NCBI GenBank assembly: GCA_022820925.1
Contig: JAJEEO010000012.1
Span: forward strand, 352,594-416,593
Direction of reading: 5' to 3'
Source of the DNA: Acidimicrobiia bacterium
GTDB lineage: Bacteria; Actinomycetota; Acidimicrobiia; Acidimicrobiales; Poriferisodalaceae
DNA: 64,000 nucleotides
In this document: piece after piece, positions 26,364-34,965 of the stretch
Numbering within the stretch: position 1 is the stretch's first letter
How the letters are laid out: every line of letters starts with the position of its first letter
The notes under the pieces: generated by a model
What the model saw: the letters and a program-made list of their open reading frames with translations, nothing else
Told to the model about the DNA's origin: nothing
Databases searched by the model: none
Program-made: the position numbers and the translations under genes

Positions 26364-28664
26364 TCAGAGCTCGTGTTCATGGGTGGTGACCGAGGCCACT
26401 GCTTCTGGGCTGTAGGCCATCGGCAGCAGCTCGCAGTTCAGCCAGGCTTGGCGCTGGTCGAGATCGTGGCCGCTGTTGCGCACGCCCGACACGCCATGGG
26501 GCACCACCCAGCCGGAGTTGTCCCAGTCGCCGAGGTCGAATGCGTACCGGGCGACCGAGCCGTGGATGGCTCGCTCACCCGTCTCGGGTGCGGTGCCGCC
26601 CTGGCGGACCGTGTCGCCGTCGCCGGCGCAGCCGTCGACCGGCGGGTGCAGGTCCCGCGCCGCAGCGAGCGCCGATGCGAGCGGGTGCGGCGAGGCCATG
26701 CGGTGCACCTTTCCCCACGTCCACGCCTGCGGATCGGCACCGAGCCGCTGGGTCAGCTCGGCGGCGGTCTCGTCGACACAGGCGCTGGCGGCCATGCGCC
26801 GGCCGATGGGATTGTCGAGCCCCGGAACCACGTCGAGGTTGCGCTCGCAGAGCATGCGCGTGGCCGCGCCCGCTGCCATCCGGCTGGCTTCGGCCGCAGG
26901 TGGCCATCCCGCGGCGCCCAGCTGAGCTCCGGCAATGCCGAGACGCTCGATGATCGCCTCGATGAGCCGCCGCTTGACGACCGCGTAGATAGTTGCCGGG
27001 GCCGAATCGGCGGTCATGCGCTGGTCCCAGTCGGCCAGCATGTCGAGCAGCGTGTGCGAGAGCTCGTGGCCGCACTCGACCGCATACTCGATGATCAGAC
27101 CCAGCACATTCGCGGCCACGAGCGACGTCACATCGCCGTGGACGGCGCTCATGTCGTCCACCGTGGCGCCCGACATCGGCGTCAGCAGCTCGCAGATGCG
27201 GTCGTGGCGGCTCGGGCCGGCGAAGTCCAGCGAGATGTACGGGCCGCCGTCGGCGGTGCGGTTGTTGGCCGTCACCAGGTAGCCGCGTTCGGGGTCGGTC
27301 CATTCCGGCAGGTCCTCGAACGGCACCGGTTCGAGGTCGTCCCATGCGAACTCATCGGTACCCGGCACCGGTGTCCAGCGGCTCGTCGGCCGGCGTTCGA
27401 CCACACGCCCCCGGATCTTGAACGCAATCGAACCGGCCTGATCGGCCGCCAGCAGGTTGTTGACCGGCAGCACCCACGGCCGCACCGCCTCGACCAGCTC
27501 GGCCGTCGATCCCGCGGCAAGCATCGGCCACAGGGCATCCAGCGTGGTGTCGGGGCCGAACATGCCGGTCCACTGCATCGACAGCGCAACGCCGTCAGCA
27601 GGATCGCCCAGCACCACCGGACCCCTCGGCGTGGAACCGCACAGCACCTCGACGGTGCCCTCGCCGCGAATGTCCAGCGTCTCGTATCGCCACTGCAGCG
27701 GAGTCCCGTCGGCGAGCAGGTGGTCTGGGCCGTCGGCGCCGTCGACGAAGCGCTCCACGAACACGTCGGTGTCGTCGCACATGCCGTGCGTGATGGCCCA
27801 CGCCACCTCGGCGTTGTGGCCGAAGTGCGGGAAGCCGGGCACTCCGGGAAAGCCCATGCCGATCGCATCGAACTCGTCGCAACGCAAGTGGCACTGGTGG
27901 TACACGTTCGGGAACTCGATGCCGCGGTGCGGGTCGCCGGCGAGCAGCGGCTTTCCGCTGGCCGTGCGCTCACCGCCGAGCGCCCATGAGTTGGACGCCC
28001 CGTCGGAGTCCATCGCCGCCGCCAGCGCCGCCATATCAGCAGCGCACGCGTCGAGCACGCTCGCCGCATCGGCCAGCAGATCGGGTCGGGACCCACCGCC
28101 CGGCACCATCGCGGTGTCAGATTCGACGTCGCCGACCGTGGCCATCACGGCCTCGGGGCCAGCTTGGGCCATGATCCGCCCTCGCCACAGCTTGCGGGTC
28201 AGCGTGCCCATGAAGATGTGGCGCAGCTTGTACACGGCCACGCAGTGCCACGGCTCCCAGGGCTCCGGCGGGGCCGGGTGATGCTCAAATTCGGCCGGCA
28301 GCGCGTCCTCGTGTGTGGCGAGCCAGCGGTTCACGCCCCGTGCATAGGCCTCGCACATCGCCCGGGTGCGACTGTCCAGCGCCGCGTAGTCGGCCTGGGA
28401 GATCGGCGCGAGCCCGAGCCGGCGGAAGAAGGCGTCCTCGCGGGCGCCGGCCAAACCGACCACCTCGGCCCAGCGCCCCAGTGCCCGGCGCCGGTCCCAC
28501 TCCATCTGCCAGATCCGGTCGTCGGCCGCCACCCAGCCCTGCGCTGCGAACGCAGCCTCGGCCGACGGCGCCTCGACATGGGCGATCCCCCACCGGTCAC
28601 GGCGCACGATCGCGCCCAGCGCGCCCGTCTCGTCGCCGGTGCCGGTTCCGCTGCCCTGCGTCAT
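26364..28664 (-). CDS. Penicillin acylase family protein (peptidase S45)
   Basis: A 766-residue Ntn-hydrolase made as a precursor: alpha-chain to about residue 223, then the expected autocleavage before Ser224 in DGASNSWALGG. That Ser is the N-terminal nucleophile; KPLLAGDPHRGIEFPNVYH continues the beta-chain as in aculeacin and acyl-homoserine-lactone acylases. Those relatives deacylate lipopeptides or AHLs, and the substrate here is unknown. No signal peptide is visible, unlike periplasmic penicillin acylases, so a cytoplasmic role is likely. Start ATG 28664 is preferred over the in-frame GTG at 28673, because a TAGCGT box lies 7 bases before it. Confidence 0.9.
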   Translation of the reverse strand: MTQGSGTGTGDETGALGAIVRRDRWGIAHVEAPSAEAAFAAQGWVAADDRIWQMEWDRRRALGRWAEVVGLAGAREDAFFRRLGLAPISQADYAALDSRTRAMCEAYARGVNRWLATHEDALPAEFEHHPAPPEPWEPWHCVAVYKLRHIFMGTLTRKLWRGRIMAQAGPEAVMATVGDVESDTAMVPGGGSRPDLLADAASVLDACAADMAALAAAMDSDGASNSWALGGERTASGKPLLAGDPHRGIEFPNVYHQCHLRCDEFDAIGMGFPGVPGFPHFGHNAEVAWAITHGMCDDTDVFVERFVDGADGPDHLLADGTPLQWRYETLDIRGEGTVEVLCGSTPRGPVVLGDPADGVALSMQWTGMFGPDTTLDALWPMLAAGSTAELVEAVRPWVLPVNNLLAADQAGSIAFKIRGRVVERRPTSRWTPVPGTDEFAWDDLEPVPFEDLPEWTDPERGYLVTANNRTADGGPYISLDFAGPSRHDRICELLTPMSGATVDDMSAVHGDVTSLVAANVLGLIIEYAVECGHELSHTLLDMLADWDQRMTADSAPATIYAVVKRRLIEAIIERLGIAGAQLGAAGWPPAAEASRMAAGAATRMLCERNLDVVPGLDNPIGRRMAASACVDETAAELTQRLGADPQAWTWGKVHRMASPHPLASALAAARDLHPPVDGCAGDGDTVRQGGTAPETGERAIHGSVARYAFDLGDWDNSGWVVPHGVSGVRNSGHDLDQRQAWLNCELLPMAYSPEAVASVTTHEHEL

Positions 28665-28671
28665 GGCGGCC

Positions 28672-28677
28672 ACGCTA
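28672..28677 (-). promoter_or_regulatory. TAGCGT -10 box of penicillin acylase gene
   Basis: TAGCGT on the minus strand, 7 bases before ATG 28664, decides the start and predicts a leaderless mRNA. Confidence 0.45.
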
Positions 28678-28787
28678 GAAGCCCCAACGCCACTCGTGGC
28701 CGGCTGCGCGCGATCAGCTGCGTCTACCGCTAGCGCACCTGCGTGCCGAATGTGTCGCCCACGGCCATCGGGCGGCGCAGCGCGATG

Positions 28788-29708
28788 TCAGATCGCTTCG
28801 GTGAGAGCACCTGCGAGGTCGGGGTGGCTGAACTCGAAGCCGTCCTCGCTGAGGGCGTCGGGCATCACCCGAGTTGAGTCGAGCAGCAGGGCTTGGCCCA
28901 TCTCGCCGAGCGCTGCACGGATCGCGAACCGCGGCGCCGGCATGAACGACGGGCGTCCTAGCGTCGCACTCAGCGCACGCTGGAAGTCGCGCTGGCGGAC
29001 AGGACTGGGAGCCGTCAGGTTGAACGCCCCGCTGGCGTCGCCGTCAATGAGGTGGCGAATGGCCCGCACCTCGTCGTCGAGGCTGATCCAGCTCCACCAT
29101 TGACGGCCCGATCCCAGCGGGCCGCCAGCACCGAGCCGCGTAATCTTCGCCATCCGCTCGATGGCCTCGGCCCCGGGACCCACGACGAGACCGGTGCGGA
29201 TGCGCACCAAGCGCACGCCGGCGTCGGAAATCGGCACCGCGGCGCGCTCCCAGCGCATGCACACGTCGGCCAGGAATCCGTCGCCAGGCAGCGACCGCTC
29301 GGTCAGCTCTTCGTCGCCCCGGTCGCCGTAGAAGCCGATCGCCGAGCCGCAGACGAACACCGACGGCTTGGCCTCGAGCTCCCGGATGACCCCGGCAAGC
29401 AGCCGGGTGGAATCGACGCGGCTCGACATGATCGCCGCCTTGCGCGCCTCGGTCCACCGCCCTCCGATGCTCTCCCCCGCCAAGTGGACGACGGCATCGA
29501 GCCCCTCGAGCGCAGATGCGTCGATGGTCCCAGCAGCCACGTCCCACGCGACCGTTGGTTGGCCAGCCCCGCCAGCAGTCGGTGCATCAGCCGAACCCGG
29601 CCGTCGAGAGATGCCGACGACTTCATGGCCGTCCGCGTGCAGGCTGGCTGCGAGAGCACTGCCGATCAGCCCTCGAATGCCCGTGACCGCGATTCTCAAG
29701 GTCTGCAT
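28788..29708 (-). CDS. TIGR01777-type NAD-dependent epimerase family protein
   Basis: A 306-residue short-chain-dehydrogenase-fold protein. It starts with the nucleotide-binding GIRGLIGSALAASLHADGHEV, then DAVVHLAGESIGGRWTEARK, SRVDSTRLLAGVI and GFYGDRGDEELTE, which are diagnostic of the TIGR01777/YfcH subfamily; the C-terminal DUF1731 segment RFAIRAALGEMGQALLLDSTRVMP is also present. Biochemical role unknown; an NAD(P) cofactor is expected. The frame continues far upstream, but ATG 29708 immediately precedes the Rossmann strand. Divergent from the beta-propeller gene. Confidence 0.9.
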   Translation of the reverse strand: MQTLRIAVTGIRGLIGSALAASLHADGHEVVGISRRPGSADAPTAGGAGQPTVAWDVAAGTIDASALEGLDAVVHLAGESIGGRWTEARKAAIMSSRVDSTRLLAGVIRELEAKPSVFVCGSAIGFYGDRGDEELTERSLPGDGFLADVCMRWERAAVPISDAGVRLVRIRTGLVVGPGAEAIERMAKITRLGAGGPLGSGRQWWSWISLDDEVRAIRHLIDGDASGAFNLTAPSPVRQRDFQRALSATLGRPSFMPAPRFAIRAALGEMGQALLLDSTRVMPDALSEDGFEFSHPDLAGALTEAI

Positions 29709-29765
29709 GACACCATGATGACCCAGCGGGCCGGCCCGACCGGCGCGGCAACTGAGGACACCGAC

Positions 29766-31943
29766 ATGCGACTCTTGCACCGGACACTCGCCGTTCCTCT
29801 TTGCGCGGCACTGCTCGCTGCCGCGTGCACCGGGACGTCCGATCCCACCGGTGATTCCGACCTGCCAGTCGTCGTGCTTGGCGAAGACGACATCGTCCTT
29901 ACGGCCGCGCTGATGCAATTCGACGATTGCGGCGCGCTGCTGGATCACCTGCGCAGCGAGTACGCCGCGCGTGTCGGCCCGTGGGGCTTCGGCGGCGGCT
30001 GGTTGGAACCGGTCGCGGAGATGGCCGAGGAGGACATGGCCGATTCGGACGACAGCGGCACCGTCTCGGCCCCGGGCCTGGTGGAGGGTGTCGACTTCTC
30101 GGGCACCAACGTGCAGGAACAGGGCGTCGACGAGGCCGACTTCGTCAAGACCGACGGTCGCCGCATCTTTACGCTGTCGGGCGGCGAGCTCGTCGTCGTG
30201 GATGTCGCCCGGCGCCAGGTCATCGACACGATCACGGTGGCCGAGGGCTGGTCGTCGGAGCTGTTCATCGACGGGGACAGCCTGCTGATGATCGTGCGCT
30301 CCTACGACGAGGACACCCACGTGCCGCAGACGGTGCTGCAGCGCATCGACGTGACCAACGGCCGGCTGTCGATCGTCGACACCATGCGTGTGGAGGGCGA
30401 CTACCTCAGCGCCCGCAGCGTCGGGGGCATCGCACGCGTCATCATGCGCTACGACCCGCATCACAACTTCCCGTTCGTGTACCCGCAGAACCCCCAAGGC
30501 GAGGACGCCGCCGAACGGGTGAACCGCGAGGCAGTGCTCAACTCGACGCTCGACGACTGGCTGCCCCGCTACGCCACAGGCAACGGCGACACCGCCGAGG
30601 GGCAGCAGCTCACCGACTGTGCCGGGGTGCATGCGCCGTCGGTGTTCTCCGGCTTCGGCGTCAGCACCGTGATGAGCGTGCCGGTCAGCGGCGGCCTCGA
30701 CCCGTCGTCATCGACCGCTGTCACCGCCCCCGGCGACACCGTGTACGCGTCGGTCGATTCGCTGTATGTCGCGACGACTCGCTGGCTCGACCCCGAGCAG
30801 TTCGACGACGACGAGGACGCTTGGAGGCGCGCCTGGCAGGAACGCCGCACTGCCCTGCACCGGTTCGACATCTCGAGCGGCGGCAGCGCCGGCTACGAGG
30901 CCTCGGGCGAGGTGACCGGAGAGATCCACAACCAGTTCTCGCTGTCCGAGCACGAGGGCTACCTGCGGGTGGTCACCACCGTGCGCGACCCGTGGGGCGA
31001 CGAGTCGGAGTCACACGTGCGGGTGCTCGAACAGCAGGGCGACGAACTGGTCGAGATCGGCAGCGTGGGTGACATCGGCCGGGGCGAGAACGTCCAGTCG
31101 GTGCGCTTCGCCGGCGACATCGGCTACGTGGTCACCTTCCGCCAGATCGACCCCTTCTACACCGTCGACCTGTCCGACCCGGCCGATCCGCGGGTGATCG
31201 GCGAGCTGAAGATCCCCGGGTTCTCCAGCTACCTGCATCCCATCAGCGACGATCTCGTGCTCGGCGTGGGCGCCGATGCGGATCTCGAGGGGCGCATCAC
31301 CGGCGCGAAGGTGTCGCTGTTCGACGTCAGCAACTTCGCCGATCCCCGCGAGGTGTCGGTGTGGGCTGCGCCCGACGGGTGGCACGACGTCGGCTGGGAC
31401 CACCGGGCGTTCCTGTGGTGGGCGCCCGAACGGCTCGCCGTGGTGCCGGTGACGGTGTGGCAGGACTTCTCCGGGGCGGTGGTGCTGCACGTCGGCGACG
31501 GGTCCGTCCGGGAGTTCGGGCGCGTGTCGCACGCCGAGGACGACGAGCAGCCCGGCATCACCGACTGCCGCAAGCTCACCGTCGACGACCTGCCGTCGGC
31601 CGAGCGCAGCGAGTTCTCCACCGAGGTCGAGTTCCTGATCGTCGAGACCAGCAGCGAGGTGCTGGCCTGCGAACCCGGTGAGACGGGCATGACCGGCTTC
31701 GACTGCTATCCCGAGCCCTACTTCGAAGACGAGGTTGCGCGACTGGGTCTGCTGCGGGGCGACGAATCCGTCTCGATCTGCTGGTGGAACCACGAGCCGC
31801 GGAGGATCGTGCGCAGCATCGTGATCGGCGACGAGCTGTGGACGCTCAGCTTCAAGGGCTGGGGATTCGATGCCAGCCGTCGGGGCCGGCTCGAGGTCCA
31901 CGACCTCGCCACGCTCACGCCCCTCGCCGGAGTCGACCTGTAG
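29766..31943 (+). CDS. Exported beta-propeller lipoprotein
   Basis: A 725-residue surface protein. A lipoprotein signal (HRTLAVPLCAALLAAAC, lipid Cys followed by TGTS) leads to a short variable part and then a beta-propeller domain of the secreted type: SGTNVQEQGVDEADFVKTDG at the domain entry is diagnostic, followed by repeated blades such as YVVTFRQIDPFYTVDLSDP and HPISDDLVLGVGADADLEG. Function is unknown; similar proteins occur in archaea and actinobacteria and are thought to bind partners or metals outside the cell. GAGG about 8 bases ahead supports ATG 29766. The 3' end is followed by the 27-bp repeats. Confidence 0.85.
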   Translation: MRLLHRTLAVPLCAALLAAACTGTSDPTGDSDLPVVVLGEDDIVLTAALMQFDDCGALLDHLRSEYAARVGPWGFGGGWLEPVAEMAEEDMADSDDSGTVSAPGLVEGVDFSGTNVQEQGVDEADFVKTDGRRIFTLSGGELVVVDVARRQVIDTITVAEGWSSELFIDGDSLLMIVRSYDEDTHVPQTVLQRIDVTNGRLSIVDTMRVEGDYLSARSVGGIARVIMRYDPHHNFPFVYPQNPQGEDAAERVNREAVLNSTLDDWLPRYATGNGDTAEGQQLTDCAGVHAPSVFSGFGVSTVMSVPVSGGLDPSSSTAVTAPGDTVYASVDSLYVATTRWLDPEQFDDDEDAWRRAWQERRTALHRFDISSGGSAGYEASGEVTGEIHNQFSLSEHEGYLRVVTTVRDPWGDESESHVRVLEQQGDELVEIGSVGDIGRGENVQSVRFAGDIGYVVTFRQIDPFYTVDLSDPADPRVIGELKIPGFSSYLHPISDDLVLGVGADADLEGRITGAKVSLFDVSNFADPREVSVWAAPDGWHDVGWDHRAFLWWAPERLAVVPVTVWQDFSGAVVLHVGDGSVREFGRVSHAEDDEQPGITDCRKLTVDDLPSAERSEFSTEVEFLIVETSSEVLACEPGETGMTGFDCYPEPYFEDEVARLGLLRGDESVSICWWNHEPRRIVRSIVIGDELWTLSFKGWGFDASRRGRLEVHDLATLTPLAGVDL

Positions 31944-31971
31944 CGAACTCCTGCTCCGCCTCGCGGCAGTC

Positions 31972-32106
31972 GGGCTCGTTGCCTGGCCTAGCGGCCTAGG
32001 GCTTGTCGCTCGGCCAAGCGGCCTAGGGCTTGTCGCTCGGCCTATTGGCCCAGGGCTTGTCGCTCGGCCTATCGGCCCAGGGCTTGTCGCTCGGCCTATC
32101 GGCCGA
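31972..32106. repeat. Five tandem 27-bp repeats between convergent genes
   Basis: Units begin at 31972, 31999, 32026, 32053 and 32080. Units 2-5 start GGGCTTGTCGCTCGGCC and differ at one to three bases; the first is more diverged. Each contains GGCC-N4-GGCC, a small inverted repeat. The array fills the space between the convergent beta-propeller and enoyl-CoA hydratase genes, and the last unit covers the latter's stop codon and final residues (NFVGR). Confidence 0.85.
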
Positions 32107-32878
32107 CGAAATTGCCGGGACGGCGTTCGCTGACGGCCTTCATGCCTTCGCGGGCGTCTTCGGTTCCCGACAGGCGCAGCTGCTCGGCCGCCTCGCGCTG
32201 GGTGACCTCGCGCACCTTGTCGCCGAGGCCGAGCCGCAGCGTGGCCTTGATGGCCCGCACTGCCAGTGGCGCATTAGCGGCGATCTCGCGTGCGACCTCG
32301 ATGGCACGATCGCGCACCTGATCGCCGGGCACGCACTCGTCCGCCAAGCCCAGATCCACCGCCTCATCGCCCTTGTAGCGCTTGGCGCCCAGCAGCACTT
32401 TGGCAGCGCGCTCAGGCCCGAGAAGCAGCGGCATCGTCACGCTCATGCCGAAGCCTTGGTGAATGCCCAGCGAGGCGAAGTTGGCGCAGAAGCGAGCCTC
32501 GGGGCAGGTGATGCGGATGTCGGGCACCATCGCCAAGCCCAGCCCGCCGCCGATGGCGGGGCCGTGGATCGCCCCGACGATGGGCAGGGTCACATCGAAG
32601 AGCCGGCCCGACCCCTGGTAGAGCTGCAGCGTGGCGCTGCCGCCGACCTTCTCTTCGGCGCCGCCGCCGACGCCTTCGCCGCCCAAGTCGGCACCGGCGC
32701 AGAACGAGCGGCCCTCGGCGGCCAGCACGGCGCAGCCGATGCTCATGTCCTCTTCCAGCTCGACCATGGCGTCGGCAATGTCGTGCACCTGGCGGTAGCT
32801 CAGGAAGTTGTGCGGCGGGCGATCCATGATCACCAGCCCGACGCGCCCGTCCCGCTCGACCCTCAGTCCGTCTGCCAT
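32096..32878 (-). CDS. Enoyl-CoA hydratase/isomerase family protein
   Basis: A 260-residue crotonase-fold protein: VGLVIMDRPPHNFLS, GRSFCAGADLGGEG (oxyanion Gly-Ala), AIHGPAIGGGLGLAMVPDIR with the second oxyanion Gly, and ANFASLGIHQGFGMSVTMP where the usual catalytic Glu is not obvious. A Gly-rich insert (GEGVGGGAEEKVGG) follows the first motif. The reaction may be hydration, isomerisation or another crotonase chemistry. ATG 32878 is preferred over the ATG-like start at 32896 because GGAG lies about 8 bases ahead. Its 3' end is built from the last 27-bp repeat unit. Confidence 0.85.
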   Translation of the reverse strand: MADGLRVERDGRVGLVIMDRPPHNFLSYRQVHDIADAMVELEEDMSIGCAVLAAEGRSFCAGADLGGEGVGGGAEEKVGGSATLQLYQGSGRLFDVTLPIVGAIHGPAIGGGLGLAMVPDIRITCPEARFCANFASLGIHQGFGMSVTMPLLLGPERAAKVLLGAKRYKGDEAVDLGLADECVPGDQVRDRAIEVAREIAANAPLAVRAIKATLRLGLGDKVREVTQREAAEQLRLSGTEDAREGMKAVSERRPGNFVGR

Positions 32879-32932
32879 TGCCCCGTCTCCGATCACCCGG
32901 TCTATTCGCCCGATCTCTGCTCGCTCGGCGGC

Positions 32933-32961
32933 TCACGCTAGTGGTCGCCGAACTAGCGTGA
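32933..32961. promoter_or_regulatory. Perfect dyad holding two divergent TAGCGT boxes
   Basis: TCACGCTAGT (32933-32942) and ACTAGCGTGA (32952-32961) are exact inverted copies 9 bases apart. Each arm contains TAGCGT, one reading left toward the enoyl-CoA hydratase and one right toward the DUF169 gene. Leaders would be about 50-60 bases, each with a ribosome site. Confidence 0.55.
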
Positions 32962-33025
32962 CCTCCCGAACACGGCAGCCGGAAACTCCGGGAACTTCTT
33001 GGCTGCGGTGGACAAGGGGGAAGCC

Positions 33026-33841
33026 GTGACTCAGACCGACACCGCCGACGCAAGCTCCGAGACTGCAGCGCACGTGCGCACGGCCTCTATCGACTGGGAC
33101 GAGCTGCTGGCGCGGCTGCAGGCCGTGCTGCGCATCCGCACGACGCCCATCGGCATGAAGCTCTTCGAGACAGTCGAGGCGATGAACGAAGTGCCGCGGG
33201 TGCGCCGCCCCAGCGCCATCCACACCACCGACCAGATCGTGGGCATGGCGTGCCGGCTGAATTGGACCGTCGGCATCACCATGGACGACCTGGTCGGCGC
33301 GCAGTGCGGCGCCGTCATCGGGCTGCATCCACAGGACGACAAGTGGCTGTCGGGCGACCGCATGGCCGGGGTCTGGTACGAGACGCTCGAAGACGCCTCT
33401 GCACACCAGCACGCCATGGACTTCGTGCCATACGGCACCTATGAGGCCATGGTGGTGTCGCCGCTGTCGTCGAAGCGGCTGGACCCGCCCGATGTCTGCA
33501 TGATCTACGCCACCCCGGCGCAGATGATCATCTTCATCAACGGACTGCAGTGGCGGGAGTACAAGAAGCTGGAATGGGGCTGTGTCGGCGAATCGGCCTG
33601 CGCCGACTCGTGGGGCCGGGCGCTGCGTACCGGCGAGCCCAGCGTGTCGCTGCCCTGCTTCGCCGAGCGGCGCTACGGCGGCGTGATGGAAGACGAGCTG
33701 CTGATCGCGCTCACGCCTGAGGATCTGGTTGTTGCCGTGGAGGGCATGGAGGCGCTGGCGCGAAACGGCTTGCGCTACCCGATCCCGCCCTACGGCATCC
33801 AGACCGACGCCCGCGCCGGCCTCGGCGCCAGCTACGACTGA
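33026..33841 (+). CDS. DUF169 domain protein
   Basis: A 271-residue protein. Residues 20-260 match DUF169: LLARLQAVLRIRTTPIGMKLFE, ACRLNWTVGITMDDLVGAQCG, then VVSPLSSKRLDPPDVCMIYATPAQM and GESACADSWGRALRTGEPSVSLPCFAERRYG in pieces, with several conserved Cys (in MACRLN, AQCGAV, ESACAD and LPCFAE). The family is widespread in anaerobes and actinobacteria with no established reaction; the Cys pattern hints at metal or cofactor binding. GTG 33026 has GGGGGAA just upstream and is preferred over TTG 32999. A VOC gene follows 79 bases later, possibly in one transcript. Confidence 0.85.
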   Translation: MTQTDTADASSETAAHVRTASIDWDELLARLQAVLRIRTTPIGMKLFETVEAMNEVPRVRRPSAIHTTDQIVGMACRLNWTVGITMDDLVGAQCGAVIGLHPQDDKWLSGDRMAGVWYETLEDASAHQHAMDFVPYGTYEAMVVSPLSSKRLDPPDVCMIYATPAQMIIFINGLQWREYKKLEWGCVGESACADSWGRALRTGEPSVSLPCFAERRYGGVMEDELLIALTPEDLVVAVEGMEALARNGLRYPIPPYGIQTDARAGLGASYD

Positions 33842-33920
33842 GCACGCCGGCTGACAGCCTGATAAGGCGCAGATCGAGCGCAGAACAAGCAACGCAGACC
33901 AAACACAGACAGGGGACAAC

Positions 33921-34331
33921 GTGGCACTGCAACCGACCAAGGAAGGCTTCGACCTCGGCATCGTCACCAGCAACGGCGACGAGATGCTCGCGTTCTACCG
34001 CGACGTGCTCGGACTGGAGTTCGAGGCGACGCTCAACATGGAGCAGGTGGGCATCGCCCAGATGCACCGGCTGTGGGCAGACAAGAGCCTGCTCAAGCTC
34101 GTGGTGCCTGTCGCTGACGTGCCGACGGGAGCCACAGGCGGCATCACCGGTGCCACCGGACTGCGCTATTTCACCTTCAACGTCGGCAACTTCGAGGAAG
34201 TCATGACGGCCTGCGAGGACGCCGGTGCCAACGTCATCTGGAGACGGCTCGAAGCGCGGCCCGGCGTGGTCGTCGGCATGGTGGAGGATCCCGACGGCAA
34301 CTGGGTGGAGTTCATCGACAACCCTGCCTGA
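33921..34331 (+). CDS. VOC (glyoxalase/dioxygenase fold) family protein
   Basis: A 136-residue single-module vicinal-oxygen-chelate protein: GIVTSNGDEMLAFYRDVLGLEFE at the start of the first beta-alpha-beta unit (shown in family order), then LRYFTFNVGNFEEVMTAC and VGMVEDPDGNWVEFID with the C-terminal metal Glu. Candidate metal ligands include the N-terminal Asp/His region and Glu near the end; the chemistry could be isomerase, dioxygenase or binding only. GTG 33921 has AGGGG about 6 bases ahead. It follows the DUF169 gene. Confidence 0.85.
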   Translation: MALQPTKEGFDLGIVTSNGDEMLAFYRDVLGLEFEATLNMEQVGIAQMHRLWADKSLLKLVVPVADVPTGATGGITGATGLRYFTFNVGNFEEVMTACEDAGANVIWRRLEARPGVVVGMVEDPDGNWVEFIDNPA

Positions 34332-34389
34332 TCACCTGAAGCCGGGCATCAACCGCCGAGAGGCGCTCCTCCAGCGCGGCAGAGCGTCT

Positions 34390-34395
34390 TAGGAT
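34390..34395 (+). promoter_or_regulatory. TAGGAT -10 box of rhodanese gene
   Basis: TAGGAT lies 32 bases before the GTG at 34428; the leader holds GGGAG as a ribosome site. Confidence 0.3.
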
Positions 34396-34427
34396 CGCGA
34401 GCGCGACTGCATCGGGAGCGTTGAGCA

Positions 34428-34856
34428 GTGCCTGAGTTTCGGCGCAAGACAATCCACGAACTGCTGGACGAGGCGCGCTCGGGACTCGAGCGCGTTGCTC
34501 CCGCTGAGCTGGCAGAGCTGATGGCGGCGACGAATTCCGCCGAGGGCGGACAGCTGCGTGTCATCGACATTCGGCCGCGAGATGACCGGGAGAGAACTGG
34601 TGTCATCGAGGGTTCCGAACACATCGGGCAGCTGGTGCTGGAGTGGCGCCTCGACCCGGACTCGGGGGCGTCGGAGGGGACAGCTGCAGATTTCGGTGAC
34701 CATCTGGTCATCCTCTGCAACCAGGGCTACAGCTCGAGCCTTGCCGCAGCCCAGCTGCAGCGGCTGGGATTCGCACGGGCTACCGATCTGGACGGCGGCG
34801 TCGAAGGCTGGATCGAGCACGGACTGCCCGTGGTGCCGCCGGCATCAGCTGACTAG
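34428..34856 (+). CDS. Single-domain rhodanese-like sulfurtransferase
   Basis: A 142-residue protein with one rhodanese fold after a short N-terminal helix. LRVIDIRPRDDRERTGVIEG is the entry strand, and VILCNQGYSSSLAAAQLQRLG carries the active-site Cys in a six-residue loop (CNQGYS), followed by DLDGGVEGWIEHGLPV. It would carry a persulfide sulfur to a thiol or other acceptor; the partner is unknown. It converges with the selenoprotein candidate 110 bases away. Rhodanese proteins can also handle selenium, but nothing here shows that. Confidence 0.9.
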   Translation: MPEFRRKTIHELLDEARSGLERVAPAELAELMAATNSAEGGQLRVIDIRPRDDRERTGVIEGSEHIGQLVLEWRLDPDSGASEGTAADFGDHLVILCNQGYSSSLAAAQLQRLGFARATDLDGGVEGWIEHGLPVVPPASAD

Positions 34857-34880
34857 CAGCACAGCGCCAGGCTGAAGCTC

Positions 34881-34905
34881 GCCGACGCAACGTCACCTCG
34901 TCGGC
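34881..34905. terminator. Bidirectional hairpin between rhodanese and DsbA-like genes
   Basis: GCCGACG / CGTCGGC, a perfect 7-bp stem with an 11-base loop, in the convergent gap 24 bases after one stop and 61 after the other. No U-run. Confidence 0.4.
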
Positions 34906-34965
34906 ATCAGGAATTCTCCAGCGGCGGCCCTGCGCCCGCCAGGCGGGGCAACCGTCGTAGCGATC

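Noticed and set aside
29709..30632. Long upstream extension of the TIGR01777 gene
   Set aside because: It runs antisense to the well-supported beta-propeller gene and has no similarity; ATG 29708 stands right before the Rossmann motif.
31972..32106. CRISPR-like array
   Set aside because: Repeats are directly adjacent with no spacers, and there are no cas genes in the window.
31870..32133. Open frame encoding LVARPIGPG-type repeats
   Set aside because: It overlaps the beta-propeller gene end and the antisense of the enoyl-CoA hydratase; openness follows from the 27-base period being a multiple of three. No start signal was found.
32933..32961. Dyad as an attachment site or insertion-sequence end
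   Set aside because: No integrase, transposase or target duplication is nearby; the arms coincide with -10 boxes.
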